64,000 nt of DNA, taken from NCBI GenBank assembly GCA_034509735.1, contig JACGWO010000008.1, positions 11,977,864-12,041,863 on the forward strand, in the 5' to 3' direction. The DNA comes from Sesamum alatum (Eukaryota; Streptophyta; Magnoliopsida; Lamiales; Pedaliaceae). The notes under the pieces were generated by a model. That model saw only the letters and a list, made by a program, of their open reading frames with translations. It was not told where the DNA came from and made no database searches. Shown here piece by piece: positions 48,034 through 58,440 of this stretch (the stretch's first letter is position 1; every line of letters begins with the position of its first letter). Both the position numbers and the translations under genes were made by a program.

Positions 48034-50754
48034 TGTAGGCATGTAAAATTTATTGTCAATTATATATTGACATGTGTAATATATATTTTTTAAAATCAAT
48101 TTTATACCTTTTATAAAATAAAATATTAATCGATGGTAAAAGAAAATATTGTCATCTATGGAATTGAAGTATTTGAGACAATTGCAATCTTGTCTTGACA
48201 ACAAAGAAAACAAATATGAAAGATTTGGTAATTCTTGATCACATCTTGTGATTAAGGAAACAAATATCAAACAAATAATGAAAATCAAATCGCACTACTT
48301 TATCAAATAAATATGGTAAAGTCTTTCATCCTATAAAAATAAATAGGGGTATTTTCCAACAATTAAACACGCACCTCAATAACACAAAACTCAACACAAG
48401 TGAAGACACAATTCAAGAGACAAAAGGACACAATTCAAGACAAAAGTGAAGGTAAGCAAGAAAGCATTTAAAAAGTTCCAAAATTATCCAAGGTTTTCAA
48501 GAAAAAAAATCAAGGCGTTCGTCGCAAAAATCAATGGATTAATATTATCAAAGCTCAAGTCAACTTTGGTGGAGGATCGAAGAGTTGATTCCACATGTAA
48601 ATACTCAGTCTTATGACAAATATTTTAAAATTTACAGTGTTTAATTCAGGATAAGTCAAAAGACCATTGAATAACGTTATCAAAGACTCAAGTCAATATT
48701 GAAGGAGATCAAAGCGTCAAGTTCCACTTTTAAAGTTGCTAAATCAAATATTGCATTCATGAAGTGAAGAATCAAAGGGCTCAAGTCGAGATTTTATACC
48801 CAAAAATATTTATTTTTGAATCTGCAACCCTCTCCATAAAATGTACCCACAAACATATGAGTAAGTTTATGAAATTCATTTGTAATATCTTATTGTTTTG
48901 TTATGTTCATAAACACGAAAATTTATATTATAAATTTCTGGCACGCCCAATGGGACCATCTCTACCTCTCATCTCTTTTCTACATGAATCAAGTTCGAAG
49001 TGCAAATGGAGATAACAAACAAGTCTTAATTTTTTTTTGGACAAAGTTGAATCAACTTTCGAAAAAGTATTGAAGTGGGGACAAATGAAGTTGGTGTTTC
49101 ATGTCTTCACCAAAATCCATTCAAATCGGGGAATGGTGAAGGCATTGAGAAACAATTACCCATGAACAAGTAATTGGTGTTTTCACCCAAATCCATTCAA
49201 ATCAAGGGCAAGTCATTAACAAATTGTTGCCAATGAAGGAAACGAAGAAGAAGATGTCACATCATATTGAAAACTTTGATAATGCTCTTAGATATGAGCT
49301 TAAACTATTTAGACTCTTAAATTGAAATTCCACCAGATATTCCTCGATATGAGGATAAACTATTTCTTAAATTTAAATGACGATTCCATGGTATGATTAT
49401 AATAATATGCAAAAACAAATTGAATACTCTTTTCTATGACTATAAACTATCTACTAACTCAAATTCAAATAAAGACTTTGTATGAGTAAAACAATTTAAA
49501 AATTCAAATTAAAGACCACTTGATACGAGTATCAACTATCTAATAGAGCAAAATTCAAATAAAGACTCATTAGCATGAGTATAAACTATCTATAAATTCA
49601 AACTGAAGACTCTTTCATACGAGTATAAACTATCTACCAGATTCAAATTCAAATGAAGACACCTTGACACGAGTATAAACTATCTATCAAATTCCAATTC
49701 AAATGAAGACTACTTGATATGAGGATAAACTATCTATAAATTCAAAATTCTCCTTGATACGAGTATAAACTATATCTGAAATTCAAATTCAAATTAAAAC
49801 GAAGACTCCATGATACGAGTATAAACTATTTGTTGAATTCAAATGAAACTTCCTTAATATGAGTATAAACTATTTACAAATTCAATTGAAACTTCCTTGA
49901 AATGAGTATAAACTATCTACAAATTCAAATTGAAAACTTCCCTATACGAGTAGAAACTAACTATTAGGTTCAAATTCAAATGAAGACTCTTGATACGAGT
50001 ATAAACTATTTACAAATTCATATTAAAGACTCATTGATACGAGTTTAAATTATTTATAAATTTTCATTAGAGTAAACTATATTATGACTTGATTCTTTCA
50101 ATGAGGTACGTATGTAGCTTGGAATTCATTTTTCAATTTCAGTCAAATATTACAAAAAAAAAAAAAAAAAAGAAAGCAGAGAAGAAAAAAATCTCACCGG
50201 AAGAAATAATTTTGAGATATGTTCACTCCTTCATTACATTACAGTTTGTGAACAAGTCTTGATGGGGCATTTATAGGCATGCAAAATTTATTTTCAATTA
50301 TATATTGACATGTGCAATATATTTTTTCATTAATTATATATATATATATATATTTTATAAAATAACATACTAATTGATGGATAAAATAAAATATTGACAT
50401 GTATGGAATTAAAGTATTTAAGCAATTTAAATCTTGTCTTGCCAACAAAGAAGTAAATATAAATGATTTGATAATTCTAGAACACATCTTGCGGTTAAGG
50501 AAACAAATTAATGCCAAATTAATCATGGAGGGCAAATCAAATCACCCCATTCATGAAGTAAATATGACAAAGTCTTCAACCCTACAACTATAAAATATGA
50601 TTTTTGCAACAATTGAACACAATTCAATAACACGGAACTCAATGCAAGTGAAGATACAAGTCAAGAGACAAAAGGACCCAATTCAAAACACAAGTGAAGG
50701 AAAGTAAGAGAGTATTGAAAAAGTTCTGAAATCTCTCTAGCACAAATCAAGGAG
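48034..50754 (+). mobile_element. Non-autonomous LTR element carrying a minisatellite
   Basis: The left LTR-like block starts TGTAGGCATG at 48035 and ends near 48938. It is followed directly by a primer-binding-site-like TGGCACGCCCAATGGGACC (48939-48957). A second copy of the block starts at about 50274 (TATAGGCATGCAAAATTTAT). Shared landmarks are TTGACATGTG, GGAATT(G/A)AAGTATTT, AATCTTGTCTTG, AGGAAACAAAT and CAAGAGACAAAAGGAC. The second copy breaks off at 50754, where a GGTAAATTGC-family repeat follows. The ~1.3-kb interior has no gag or pol, only the minisatellite and a purine-rich tract (50155-50190). It therefore depends on other elements for mobility, like LARD- or TRIM-type elements. 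Confidence 0.72.
49270..50070 (+). repeat. ~47-bp minisatellite, about 17 diverged copies
   Basis: The consensus core GATACGAGTATAAACTATCT recurs at 49292, 49347, 49435, 49512, 49573, 49617, 49667, 49717, 49757, 49812, 49857, 49902, 49945, 49995 and 50037 (approximate starts), with weaker copies between. Spacers are rich in AAATTCAAATTGAAGACTCC. Average period is ~47 bases. It encodes no protein and lies wholly inside the LTR element. Confidence 0.88.
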
Positions 50755-50830
50755 TAAATTACAAAACACAGAGGGTAAATTGCTATTTTCTTTTTATAGG
50801 GGTAATAATAAATTACATTAAACCCTTAAA
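50755..50830. repeat. Small GGTAAATTGC-family repeat truncating the right LTR
   Basis: GAGTAAATTACAAAACACAG, GGGTAAATTGCTATTTTC and ATAGGGGTAATAATAAATTA match the words of the elements at 15160-15425 and 26070-26195. The similarity between the two LTR copies stops exactly where it begins. Confidence 0.6.
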
Positions 50831-51290
50831 TTATATATTACCTGCTGAAGATTCTTACGGTGCAAAAGAAAATTGGTTTTTGGTTGGGGATGAGAAGATG
50901 ACTCGGAGTTGTAGTTCGTCATTTCTATATCAGTCTGCGTTAAATGGTTGCCATCAATCGGGTGAAAGAAAGTGAAACTTGATTACCTTTTTGATAGTCT
51001 CAAGGTAGATATGTAAGAAATGTTTGTTTGATTGTCCACCTTAATATGATTAGCAGCACTTAAGTCTCTTTAAATGGAGAACGTGAGAAATGGCCCACGA
51101 CTTTACATCAAATGATTAACAATTCTTATGTATTACCCATTGATTGTTACCTGAGGTGGGGTTAATTTGTCGCAGACGTACAATGGAGGAAATTTAATTT
51201 CTTGGGATGGAAATGATTCTACAACACTCAGTCTACTTGATGCCCTTACAATTGTGAGAAGGATGGTCTAATGACATAAGAAGAATTCTT
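50831..51290. other. Unassigned non-coding stretch
   Basis: Moderate base composition, but no ORF or repeat was recognised. Confidence 0.35.
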
Positions 51291-51299
51291 TTTTTTTTT

Positions 51300-51750
51300 G
51301 GTTATATACTAATCCACATAACACATCGCTTCTACGTACATATAATAAATAATACTTTATATTTTTAAAATATATTAAAACTAAGAATATATATATATAA
51401 ACTAACACATCATATATAAAAAAAAACAAAAGAAAAAAATAAAAGAAACCAACTTAAAGGTATTATTGGGATAACAAAAAGTTGGTGTTGCGGTGTAAGT
51501 AACTGTTCTTTGTAAATAAAAATAAAATTTTCTTTTTATACAAGCCGTCGTGGTACGTCGTCCCTGCGTGCATATAAAATAATATTGTATATTTTAAAGT
51601 TATTGTAAATAAGATATATATATATATATATAAACCAACACATTACATTTAAAAAAAAAGAAAGAAAAGAAAAGAAAACTAACATAGGCGTACTATCGGT
51701 ATAACAAAAAAATTAGTGTCGCGGTGTCATAAACCACCATTTATGAGTGA
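51300..51750 (+). repeat. Two-copy ~230-bp direct repeat
   Basis: Units at about 51300-51530 and 51531-51750 share TACGTNC(N)TA-TATAATAAA, an (AT)n run, AAACTAACACAT/AAACCAACACAT, an A/G-rich tract, AACTTAAAGGTATTATTGGG/AACATAGGCGTACTATCGGT, GGGATAACAAAAAGTTGGTG/GGTATAACAAAAAAATTAGTG and TGCGGTGT/CGCGGTGT. Purpose unknown; no ORF. Confidence 0.7.
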
Positions 51751-52059
51751 GAAATGTATTTTTTTTATATTAGTATAAAGTAAAGATTATGATAAATCTA
51801 ACGTTTAGCATCATTTTGGTGTCTTCTAATTTTGTTCTACCAATTTTAATATTTTTAGAATTTATTTATTTTGCTTTTCTACTTCTCATGTTCCAGTAAC
51901 TACTTTCCCACTTATTATCCCACTAATCCATATTTTTCTTTACATATGATCTTTCTTTCATTCATTTATTTTCTCAATTTTATTTTACTCAATTGTATTT
52001 TGATAATAAATTATTATTTTAATAAAAAATATTATTGTATTCGCACACTGATATGTACT

Positions 52060-52524
52060 AAAATGCTTGGCCCAAACATAAGGCCAAAGGCCCAAAGAGG
52101 TTCCTAGGAGCCCAAGGAGAAATATCGAAGCCTCACGCTAAAGCCCGTATATTCTCAAAGGTGACCCAAAAGAGAACCTATCCAGCCCAAGGGAGAGCCA
52201 GTCAGGCCTCTCCCTAGCGAGGAGAGGCCCAGCCCAGGCAAAGGATGGGAGCCCAACTAGGGAGGCCCAGGCCAAAAGCCCGAGCTCATTAAGAAGTCCG
52301 GATAAGGGTAGCCCCAACATTATCCTTATCCTTGCAAAACCCCCTCAATTGCCCTCTTATTTCCAAGGAGTCCATATACTGCAGAAGTCTAGGGAGGCTG
52401 ATATTTGGCCCTCCTAGAGTCCAGGTCAACAAAGAGTCATTCCCAGCCATAGGTTTTTCTCTATAAATACCAGCCTACTTGGCTGGCACAAGTAATATGT
52501 TGTTCAGCACTTTATCATAGGAAT
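52060..52524 (+). repeat. Gypsy-type LTR 3' fragment cut by the copia LTR
   Basis: CCC- and AGGCC-rich block (reiterated GGCCCA words) with CTATAAATACCAGCC at 52461 as a probable TATA box, then TATGTTGTTCAGCACTTTAT. The sequence switches abruptly at about 52525 to the copia LTR end. Consistent with a gypsy LTR interrupted by a later insertion. Confidence 0.5.
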
Positions 52525-54576
52525 TTTGAAGGGACAAGCGGATCCGCCCGGGAGCGCGAGCAAAAGCGCGAGAATGCAATATATTAAAAATTTAAACAAG
52601 AGCATAATCGTAAAATCCCAAGGGGTGTTCCCTTGGGTGTGCTCAACCGGGCGTTCGATATAGAATTTACCAATATTAAGACGGATATTCAACATAGGGC
52701 ATAGATAATAATGATAAACTATGAAAGCATAATAAATCGAAGTTACCTTTGTAGTTTATCTCTCAATCGGCTACTTGCGTTGTTCCTTTTCGAAAACATT
52801 CACCAAGTTCAAAAGTATGGACTCTCCAAAGGTGATCCACACTACGCCGGAAGAGATGCTCGTTTTTCTTGCTAGAGGAAAACGGATCTAGGAGGATCCA
52901 GTTTAAGAAGATTAACACTATCAATTAGTGTTCTTCTTAAACTTACTTTGTTCTTCCTATTGATCCAAGATCAAATGAAGAACACAAGTAAAAGGGAAGA
53001 GGGTGGCCGAAAATTAGAGAGAGAGAGGAGTGATTTTTCTTCTTCTTTTCCTAGAAAAGATAAATAATGAATCTCATGCTTTGATGTTAGTATATACTCA
53101 TATATATACATAATTAATGTGATTATTAGAATGTGTTTAGGTTCATCCAAGGATGTCTAGATTCATCCAAGGATGTCTAGATTCATCCAAATCAATCACA
53201 TCAATTCTTCAATCATGCCTACCATCTCTTAAGGTATGATTAAATCATACCAAAAGAGAGAGGGTTGATTGGAGTTGATTTGTCTCTTACGAAAAGAGAC
53301 AAGTCAACCACATCGAGCACCAAATATGGCCGAATTTTTCTTCCTCCAAGGTAGTATTTTCGGCCATGCCTATTTAAGGAAGAAGTCCATCTTCTTCCCA
53401 TTTCAAAAAATGGAATTAACACACCTCTCGGGTCAAAATTTAACAGACCGAGTTCCACTATAATCCAATTACAACGAACCCAAAATTAAATTCAATTTAA
53501 TTTAAGGTCCACTTAAATAAATCCCATTGATCTTAATCCAATTAAAAGATCCAACATCTCAACTTTCTACGTTAATCGATAAATTCCATTTACCGATTAA
53601 ACGAGGGCCGATACAATATCGGTCCGTCCATCCAATGGACAATCCCTTAAATAATCCAATTACTTATTCATCCTCCAAAATTGACTCCAAGTCAATTTCT
53701 CTACCTTCTCGGTGATTTGTGTGTGACCCTTTAGGTTCACCCTCAGCTAAACTTGGCCTGTATCCAACAAGGGCCCGTTACCATGTATGGCCGTCTAGCA
53801 ACGGTCCATGGCACTAGAGACTAGGTGAATGTTGGCGTGAGCATTTAGGCGCCGATTCTGTACGGGTACGGTCTTTCCGTCTACCTTCTACTGTCTCCCG
53901 GACTTAATCTAGGGTATGGAATTGGGCGTCGGTTCCCATCCTTGACTAGGCATCTATGCTTAATACTCGAGACTACGCATGCCTCATTGCATCGACATAG
54001 GAAATCATTTCCTGTTTGACCAACCACTGTGGCCACAACTTTAAGCAGCATGAACGTGTCTCCGAGTGCATAGGAGATACTTCTGTCATATATTGACAGG
54101 GGTTAGATCCTCTTCTGGGAACCCACCGTCCTCGCTACACATTCTTACTGCACTGGATTAAGGCTTATAATGATCATCTTACAGAATGATCACCTCTCAT
54201 CATATCCAAGATACAACCATCATGTGCACGTGACTGCCATGGTTCCTCAAGTCTGAGAACTACTCCCGTACTATCGGAACCGGAGAAATCCAATCATACC
54301 GACCAAGCCTCCAAGACTTCCATATGATGATTCCCGCGAGTCAGTTCAGTAGGATCGACCCCGGTCGACTAACCCATCAAGATTGTGTAGGTGTCTCACG
54401 CCTATAGCCGATGAAACACGACACTCATCTAATGAACACGACTTTTAATGCAAGTCTCTATAGGACTCTCGATGCCCTGTCTCGAGGTCCTTGACTTGGA
54501 ACGTTTCAGACCCAACTCTTAATCAGTTGATTTCATGACCACCATCCAATGCTTGGCCCAACTGCATGAGTTGTTA
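52525..54576 (-). repeat. Copia LTR (left copy, minus orientation), truncated at its start
   Basis: Read on the minus strand, this ~2-kb block matches 62345-64000 in order. Landmarks are the ATTAAGAGTTGGGTCT region, GATGAGTGTCGTGTTTCATC, TAGACGGCCA...ATGG, the conserved GGGTGAACCTAAA block, GGCCGATATTGTATCGG, TTGACTTGTCTC and AGTGTTCTT at the outer side. The first ~190 bases of the LTR (62159-62350 in the other copy) are missing, replaced by a 20-bp filler and the broken RT. Confidence 0.8.
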
Positions 54577-54595
54577 ATTTAATTTAAGGTCCACT
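54576..54595. other. 20-bp templated filler at a deletion junction
   Basis: AATTTAATTTAAGGTCCACT at 54576-54595 is identical to 53494-53513. On one side lies the LTR; its relative at 62350 diverges exactly here. On the other side is the interrupted reverse transcriptase frame. See findings. Confidence 0.75.
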
Positions 54596-56300
54596 GCTCT
54601 TCTTGTATACACAAGGGTCGGATTCGTTTTTTGATAAAATCATATCCTCATATGACTTCATCAAAGCAAATGTTCCAACTACGGGATACTTGTTTGAGGC
54701 CATAGATGGACTTATGGAGACGGCAGACCTTCTGCTCTTCTCCGATAATCGTGAATCCTTCCAGCTGATCCATGTAGATCTCTTCCTCAACGAAGCCATT
54801 GATAAATACCGTTTGCACATCCATCTGCCATATTTCATAGTCATACCATGCTGTTATGGCAAGAAGGATTTGAATGGACTTAGCCATGGCTACTAGCAAA
54901 TTGGTATCCTCAAAGTCGATCCCGAGTCGCTGAGTGTACCCTTTTGCCACTAGCTTAGCTTTGAAGGTCGTAAATTCCCCATCAACGCCAAGTTTACGCT
55001 TATAGACCCATTTACACCCGACTGGTTTAACGCCTTTGGGTGGGTCTACAAGTGTCCAGACTTGGTTCTGGCTCATGGAGTCCATTTCGGCTTTCATGGC
55101 CTCAAGCCATTTTCCCGAGTCGATGTCAGACATCGCGTCCCCGTATGTCTTGGGATCCTTGTCCAATTGACTGGTCACGCTTAGGAAGCCATACCTCACT
55201 GGAGGGCGAGGCACTCTAGCTGACCTACGGCGGAGGGGAACGTCAGTGGTGATTGTGGGCGCAGACATAACAGGAGCTGGCGGTTCAGGTACCGGGGCTG
55301 GCTCCTCCTGAGGTTGTTTGACATGCCTGACATGCTGAACCTCGTGAGGCCGCTCAACCTGTTGGGTATCTATCCTGAAACCTCTAAGTGAGGTATCCGC
55401 AGCTTCTGGTGCTGATGACTGATTTGTCTCACTTGAGTCTTCAAGGATCAGTTCATCACGTTGGACACCCATTGGGAATCCTTGTTCCAAGAACACTGCA
55501 TTCCTTGAAACAAACACCTTCTATTCCAAGGGGTCATAGAAATAATAATTTGCAGTTTCTTTAAGGTATCCAACGAACCTGCACAAACTAGACCTTGATT
55601 CTAGCTTGTCTCCCACTAACCTCTTGACGTATGCAGGGCTACCCCACAATTTCAAGTAGTTGTAGGATGCAGGCTTGCCGTGCCATATCTCATATGGTGT
55701 TTGGGTCACTGCACTGGTCGGCGCTAGGTTTAATAACATGGCTACGGTTTCCAGTGCGTAGCCCCAAAAAGACAAGGGCAATTCGGTAAAACTCATCATG
55801 GATCGGACCATGTAACAAGGTTCGGTTCCTCCTTTCAGAGACGCCGTTTAATTGTGGTGTCCTGGGAGGTGTCCATTCAAAGACTATACTGTTTTCTTTA
55901 AGATAATCGAGGAATTCATTACTAAGGTATTCGCCACCTCGGTCTGACTACATGACTTTAATTTTGCACCTGGTTTGGTTCTCGACTTCAAGTCTGAATT
56001 CTTTAACCCTCTCAAGAGCTTCAGACTTGTACCTTATCAAGTAAACATAACCGTATCGTGAATGATCATGGTGAAAGTTATGAAGTAGGAGAACCCACCT
56101 CGGGCTTGCGTTCTTAGTGGTCCACACACGTCGTATGGACCAAGTCCAATAGACCTGTGGCAAGCCTGCTTTGTCCAACAAAGGGCTTCTTGGTCATTTT
56201 CCCTCTAAGGCAGGATTTACAAGTTGGTAGATCACTCAAATCCCCAACCTCTAAGTTCTTTGAGTCTACAAATTTCTTCATCCTGTCTCAGGAGATATGA
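54596..56300 (-). pseudogene. Copia pol: integrase and truncated reverse transcriptase
   Basis: Minus strand, continuing from the GAG-pre-integrase motif RLWHARLGHIS. The integrase core covers about 55520-56280 (PTCKSCLRGKMTKKPF in a stop-containing frame, RYGYVYLIRYKSEALERVKE, ELPLSFWGYALETVAMLLN, PYEIWHGKPASYNYLKLWGS). Then a Ser/Pro-rich linker (55200-55470). The reverse transcriptase begins with WLEAMKAEMDSMSQNQVW and has QMDVQTVFINGFVEEEIYM and HKSIYGLKQVSRSWN. After a frameshift near 54650 it reads SYEDMILSKNESDPCVYKK and ends at the filler. The catalytic YVDD motif and all of RNase H are absent. The stop just before 55945 interrupts the integrase. Confidence 0.93.
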
Positions 56301-57017
56301 CCTAGCCTTGCATGCCACAGTCGTGCTTTCCTGTCATAGTCTACTTTACATTTATGTTGAGCGTTCATAATGAAATTTGATTGTTGTAAGATATAGAGAC
56401 CGTTATTAAGCGTACCAAGCAGATTAGTAAATCCACCTTTCATCAAATAAAAATAATTTTTATTTATTGAGAACTTATAATCACTATTGTCTAACAATAG
56501 AATGGAAATGATATTTTTAATCATGCTAGGTACATAATAAACTTGCTCTAATTCTATACTAATACGATCACTAACTACTAAGGTGGCGGATCCTATGGCT
56601 TCTGCCGAGATGGCCTTGCCATTTCCAAGCTTAAGGACTATTTCACTGCTACTCAGTTTTATGCTTCTTTTCAAGACCTGCGAGTCGTTGCAAATGTGAG
56701 ATCCACAGCCAGTATCTAATACCCAAGAGGTAGAGTTAGTAACCATATTAACCTCAATCACAAATATACCTTTGTTTGGAGAGGAGTTTTGGGCAATCCC
56801 TCTTCCAATGCCCTTTCTCACGGCAATGAATACATATGTCATTTGCCCTCGACTGTTGCTTTGATTCAACCTTCTTTTTCCCTTTGCTTTTCCCCACCTT
56901 GGCAGTGGGAACACTCTTAGTGTTGGTAGCGGCTTCGACGGACTTTTCCTTTCCCTTCTTTTCTTTTTCAACGTCCGGCACCCTTGCCTTTCGTCTTGGA
57001 AGTTGAAGCTTCTCCAA
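56288..57017 (-). pseudogene. Copia gag 3' end (zinc knuckle) and protease
   Basis: The zinc knuckle CIHCREKGHWKRDCP lies at about 56780-56830 in one frame. The aspartic protease WVLDTGCGSHIC (catalytic DTG) and the GAG-pre-integrase motif (ARLWHARLGH) lie in another frame, 56288-56750. At least two frameshifts therefore separate gag, zinc knuckle and protease. Confidence 0.9.
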
Positions 57018-57633
57018 ACAATACCGACGGCGTAGACTTTTTGGTCGTTGCCTCGTGTTGCAACACCGTATTGATTAACTCATGGATACCTTTCTCAAGA
57101 GTATTCATGTTGTAGTTAACAATGATTTGGTTGAAGGAGGGTGGGAGTGACTGAAGGATCACATCAATATACATCTCGTTATCGAGACCTGCTTTGAGGT
57201 CTTCGAGCTTTTCCACCAAGGTAAGCATCTTGATTCCATGCTCATGTACAGAGGACCCTCCGGTCATTTTGGTTCCAAAGAACGCCTTCGCCGCGACATA
57301 CCTAGTATGCCGGTCCGGGACTGCATAGCAATCCTTCAGGCAAGCCATTATGGAAGAGACATCATCTAGCCTCTCATACTGCTTCTGAATATCATTGGTC
57401 ATAGACGCGAGTATGATGCTATGGACATTCCGATTATCCTGATGCCAAGTCTCGAACGCCTCACGTTCTTCAGGCGTGGATCCTTCCGGCAAAGTCCGAG
57501 AAAACGACTTGTCCGTGACATAGCCTTGGTTCTCATAATCGAGGACTATCCTCAGATTGCGCAACCAGTCGTTGTAGTTGGTTCTATTAAACTTGTTTGT
57601 CTCAAGTACGGTTGATAATGAGTTGTTAGACAT
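56968..57633 (-). CDS. Copia gag capsid region (partial gag-pol of a defective element)
   Basis: 221 codons from the ATG at 57631-57633. UBN2-type capsid of plant copia elements: FNRTNYNDWLRNLRIVLDYE near the start, WHQDNRNVHSIILASM, VAAKAFFGTKMTGGSSVHEH, LVEKLEDLKAGLDNEMYIDV and LPPSFNQIIVNYNM. The frame itself is intact to a stop at 56968, where a +1-type shift leads into the zinc-knuckle frame. The polyprotein is not continuous, so the copy is probably non-functional. Confidence 0.92.
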   Translation of the reverse strand: MSNNSLSTVLETNKFNRTNYNDWLRNLRIVLDYENQGYVTDKSFSRTLPEGSTPEEREAFETWHQDNRNVHSIILASMTNDIQKQYERLDDVSSIMACLKDCYAVPDRHTRYVAAKAFFGTKMTGGSSVHEHGIKMLTLVEKLEDLKAGLDNEMYIDVILQSLPPSFNQIIVNYNMNTLEKGIHELINTVLQHEATTKKSTPSVLFGEASTSKTKGKGAGR

Positions 57634-58440
57634 TGTTTTAAATTTATATTTAAAAACAGAACTTAATCAGCAGAATTAAATAAAAGGTTTTAATAAAAAT
57701 TAAAGACTTGGACTTCAGTCATTTAATTCTCCCACTATTTCTACGAAAACACAACACTCTCAAACGTTGTTTTCGGGAAGCTTTTTCCTAGTGGGCTTGG
57801 GATCCACAACGATATCTTCCATACCCCTATTTTATGATTCGCATGGAAAATAATTTGTGGGAGGTATACCATACCATTCTTATTCCACAAGATTCCTAAG
57901 ATATCTGCCTCACTCTTTTACGTGATTCCGAGGACTCCAAGCGAATCACGTTATTTGGGCGTTAGACCCGACCCAATCAACCGAATCATAGCACTCCCTG
58001 CTACCCCCACGACTCGTGAGACAGTCAACAGGAGTGTACTCTTCGTTCATGACAAAGTACAACTTCTTTTCAGCACGATAGTCGTGCCACGACTCGTGAG
58101 ACCATGCTATTGACTAAAACTAGCTTCCTCATTTTGCCATGGATGGAAGGTTTGGACGAACTCCTGGAGTCCTAGTCCATTTATTAAGGGTCTAATATTT
58201 AACTTGGTCCAACCAAGTGAGGGTTTGCCTACCGAGATCTCATTCATACATACATCCATAATGCATAATAAACATTTGCATGCCATAGCAGTAATACAAT
58301 AAATAAACCATTCATTCACCATAAAAGCCACATGCAAAATTAAAAGCTTAGCATGCCCTTGTTGGATGATCACAAGCCCGAATTCTATGTGACCCATTGA
58401 GCCCGCAGTGGATCTATGGTCAATCTAAGGTTGGTCTTAT
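57634..58440 (-). other. Copia 5' leader region
   Basis: Non-coding DNA upstream of gag. A direct repeat, CACGACTCGTGAGAC(C/A), occurs at 58008 and 58088. No primer-binding site was identified here; the nearest candidate lies far to the right, at 60393-60406. Confidence 0.4.

Noticed and set aside
49270..50070. Regularly spaced repeats that could suggest a CRISPR-like array
   Set aside because: Units are diverged, spacers are themselves related to each other, the genome is a plant, and the array is internal to an LTR element. It is a minisatellite.
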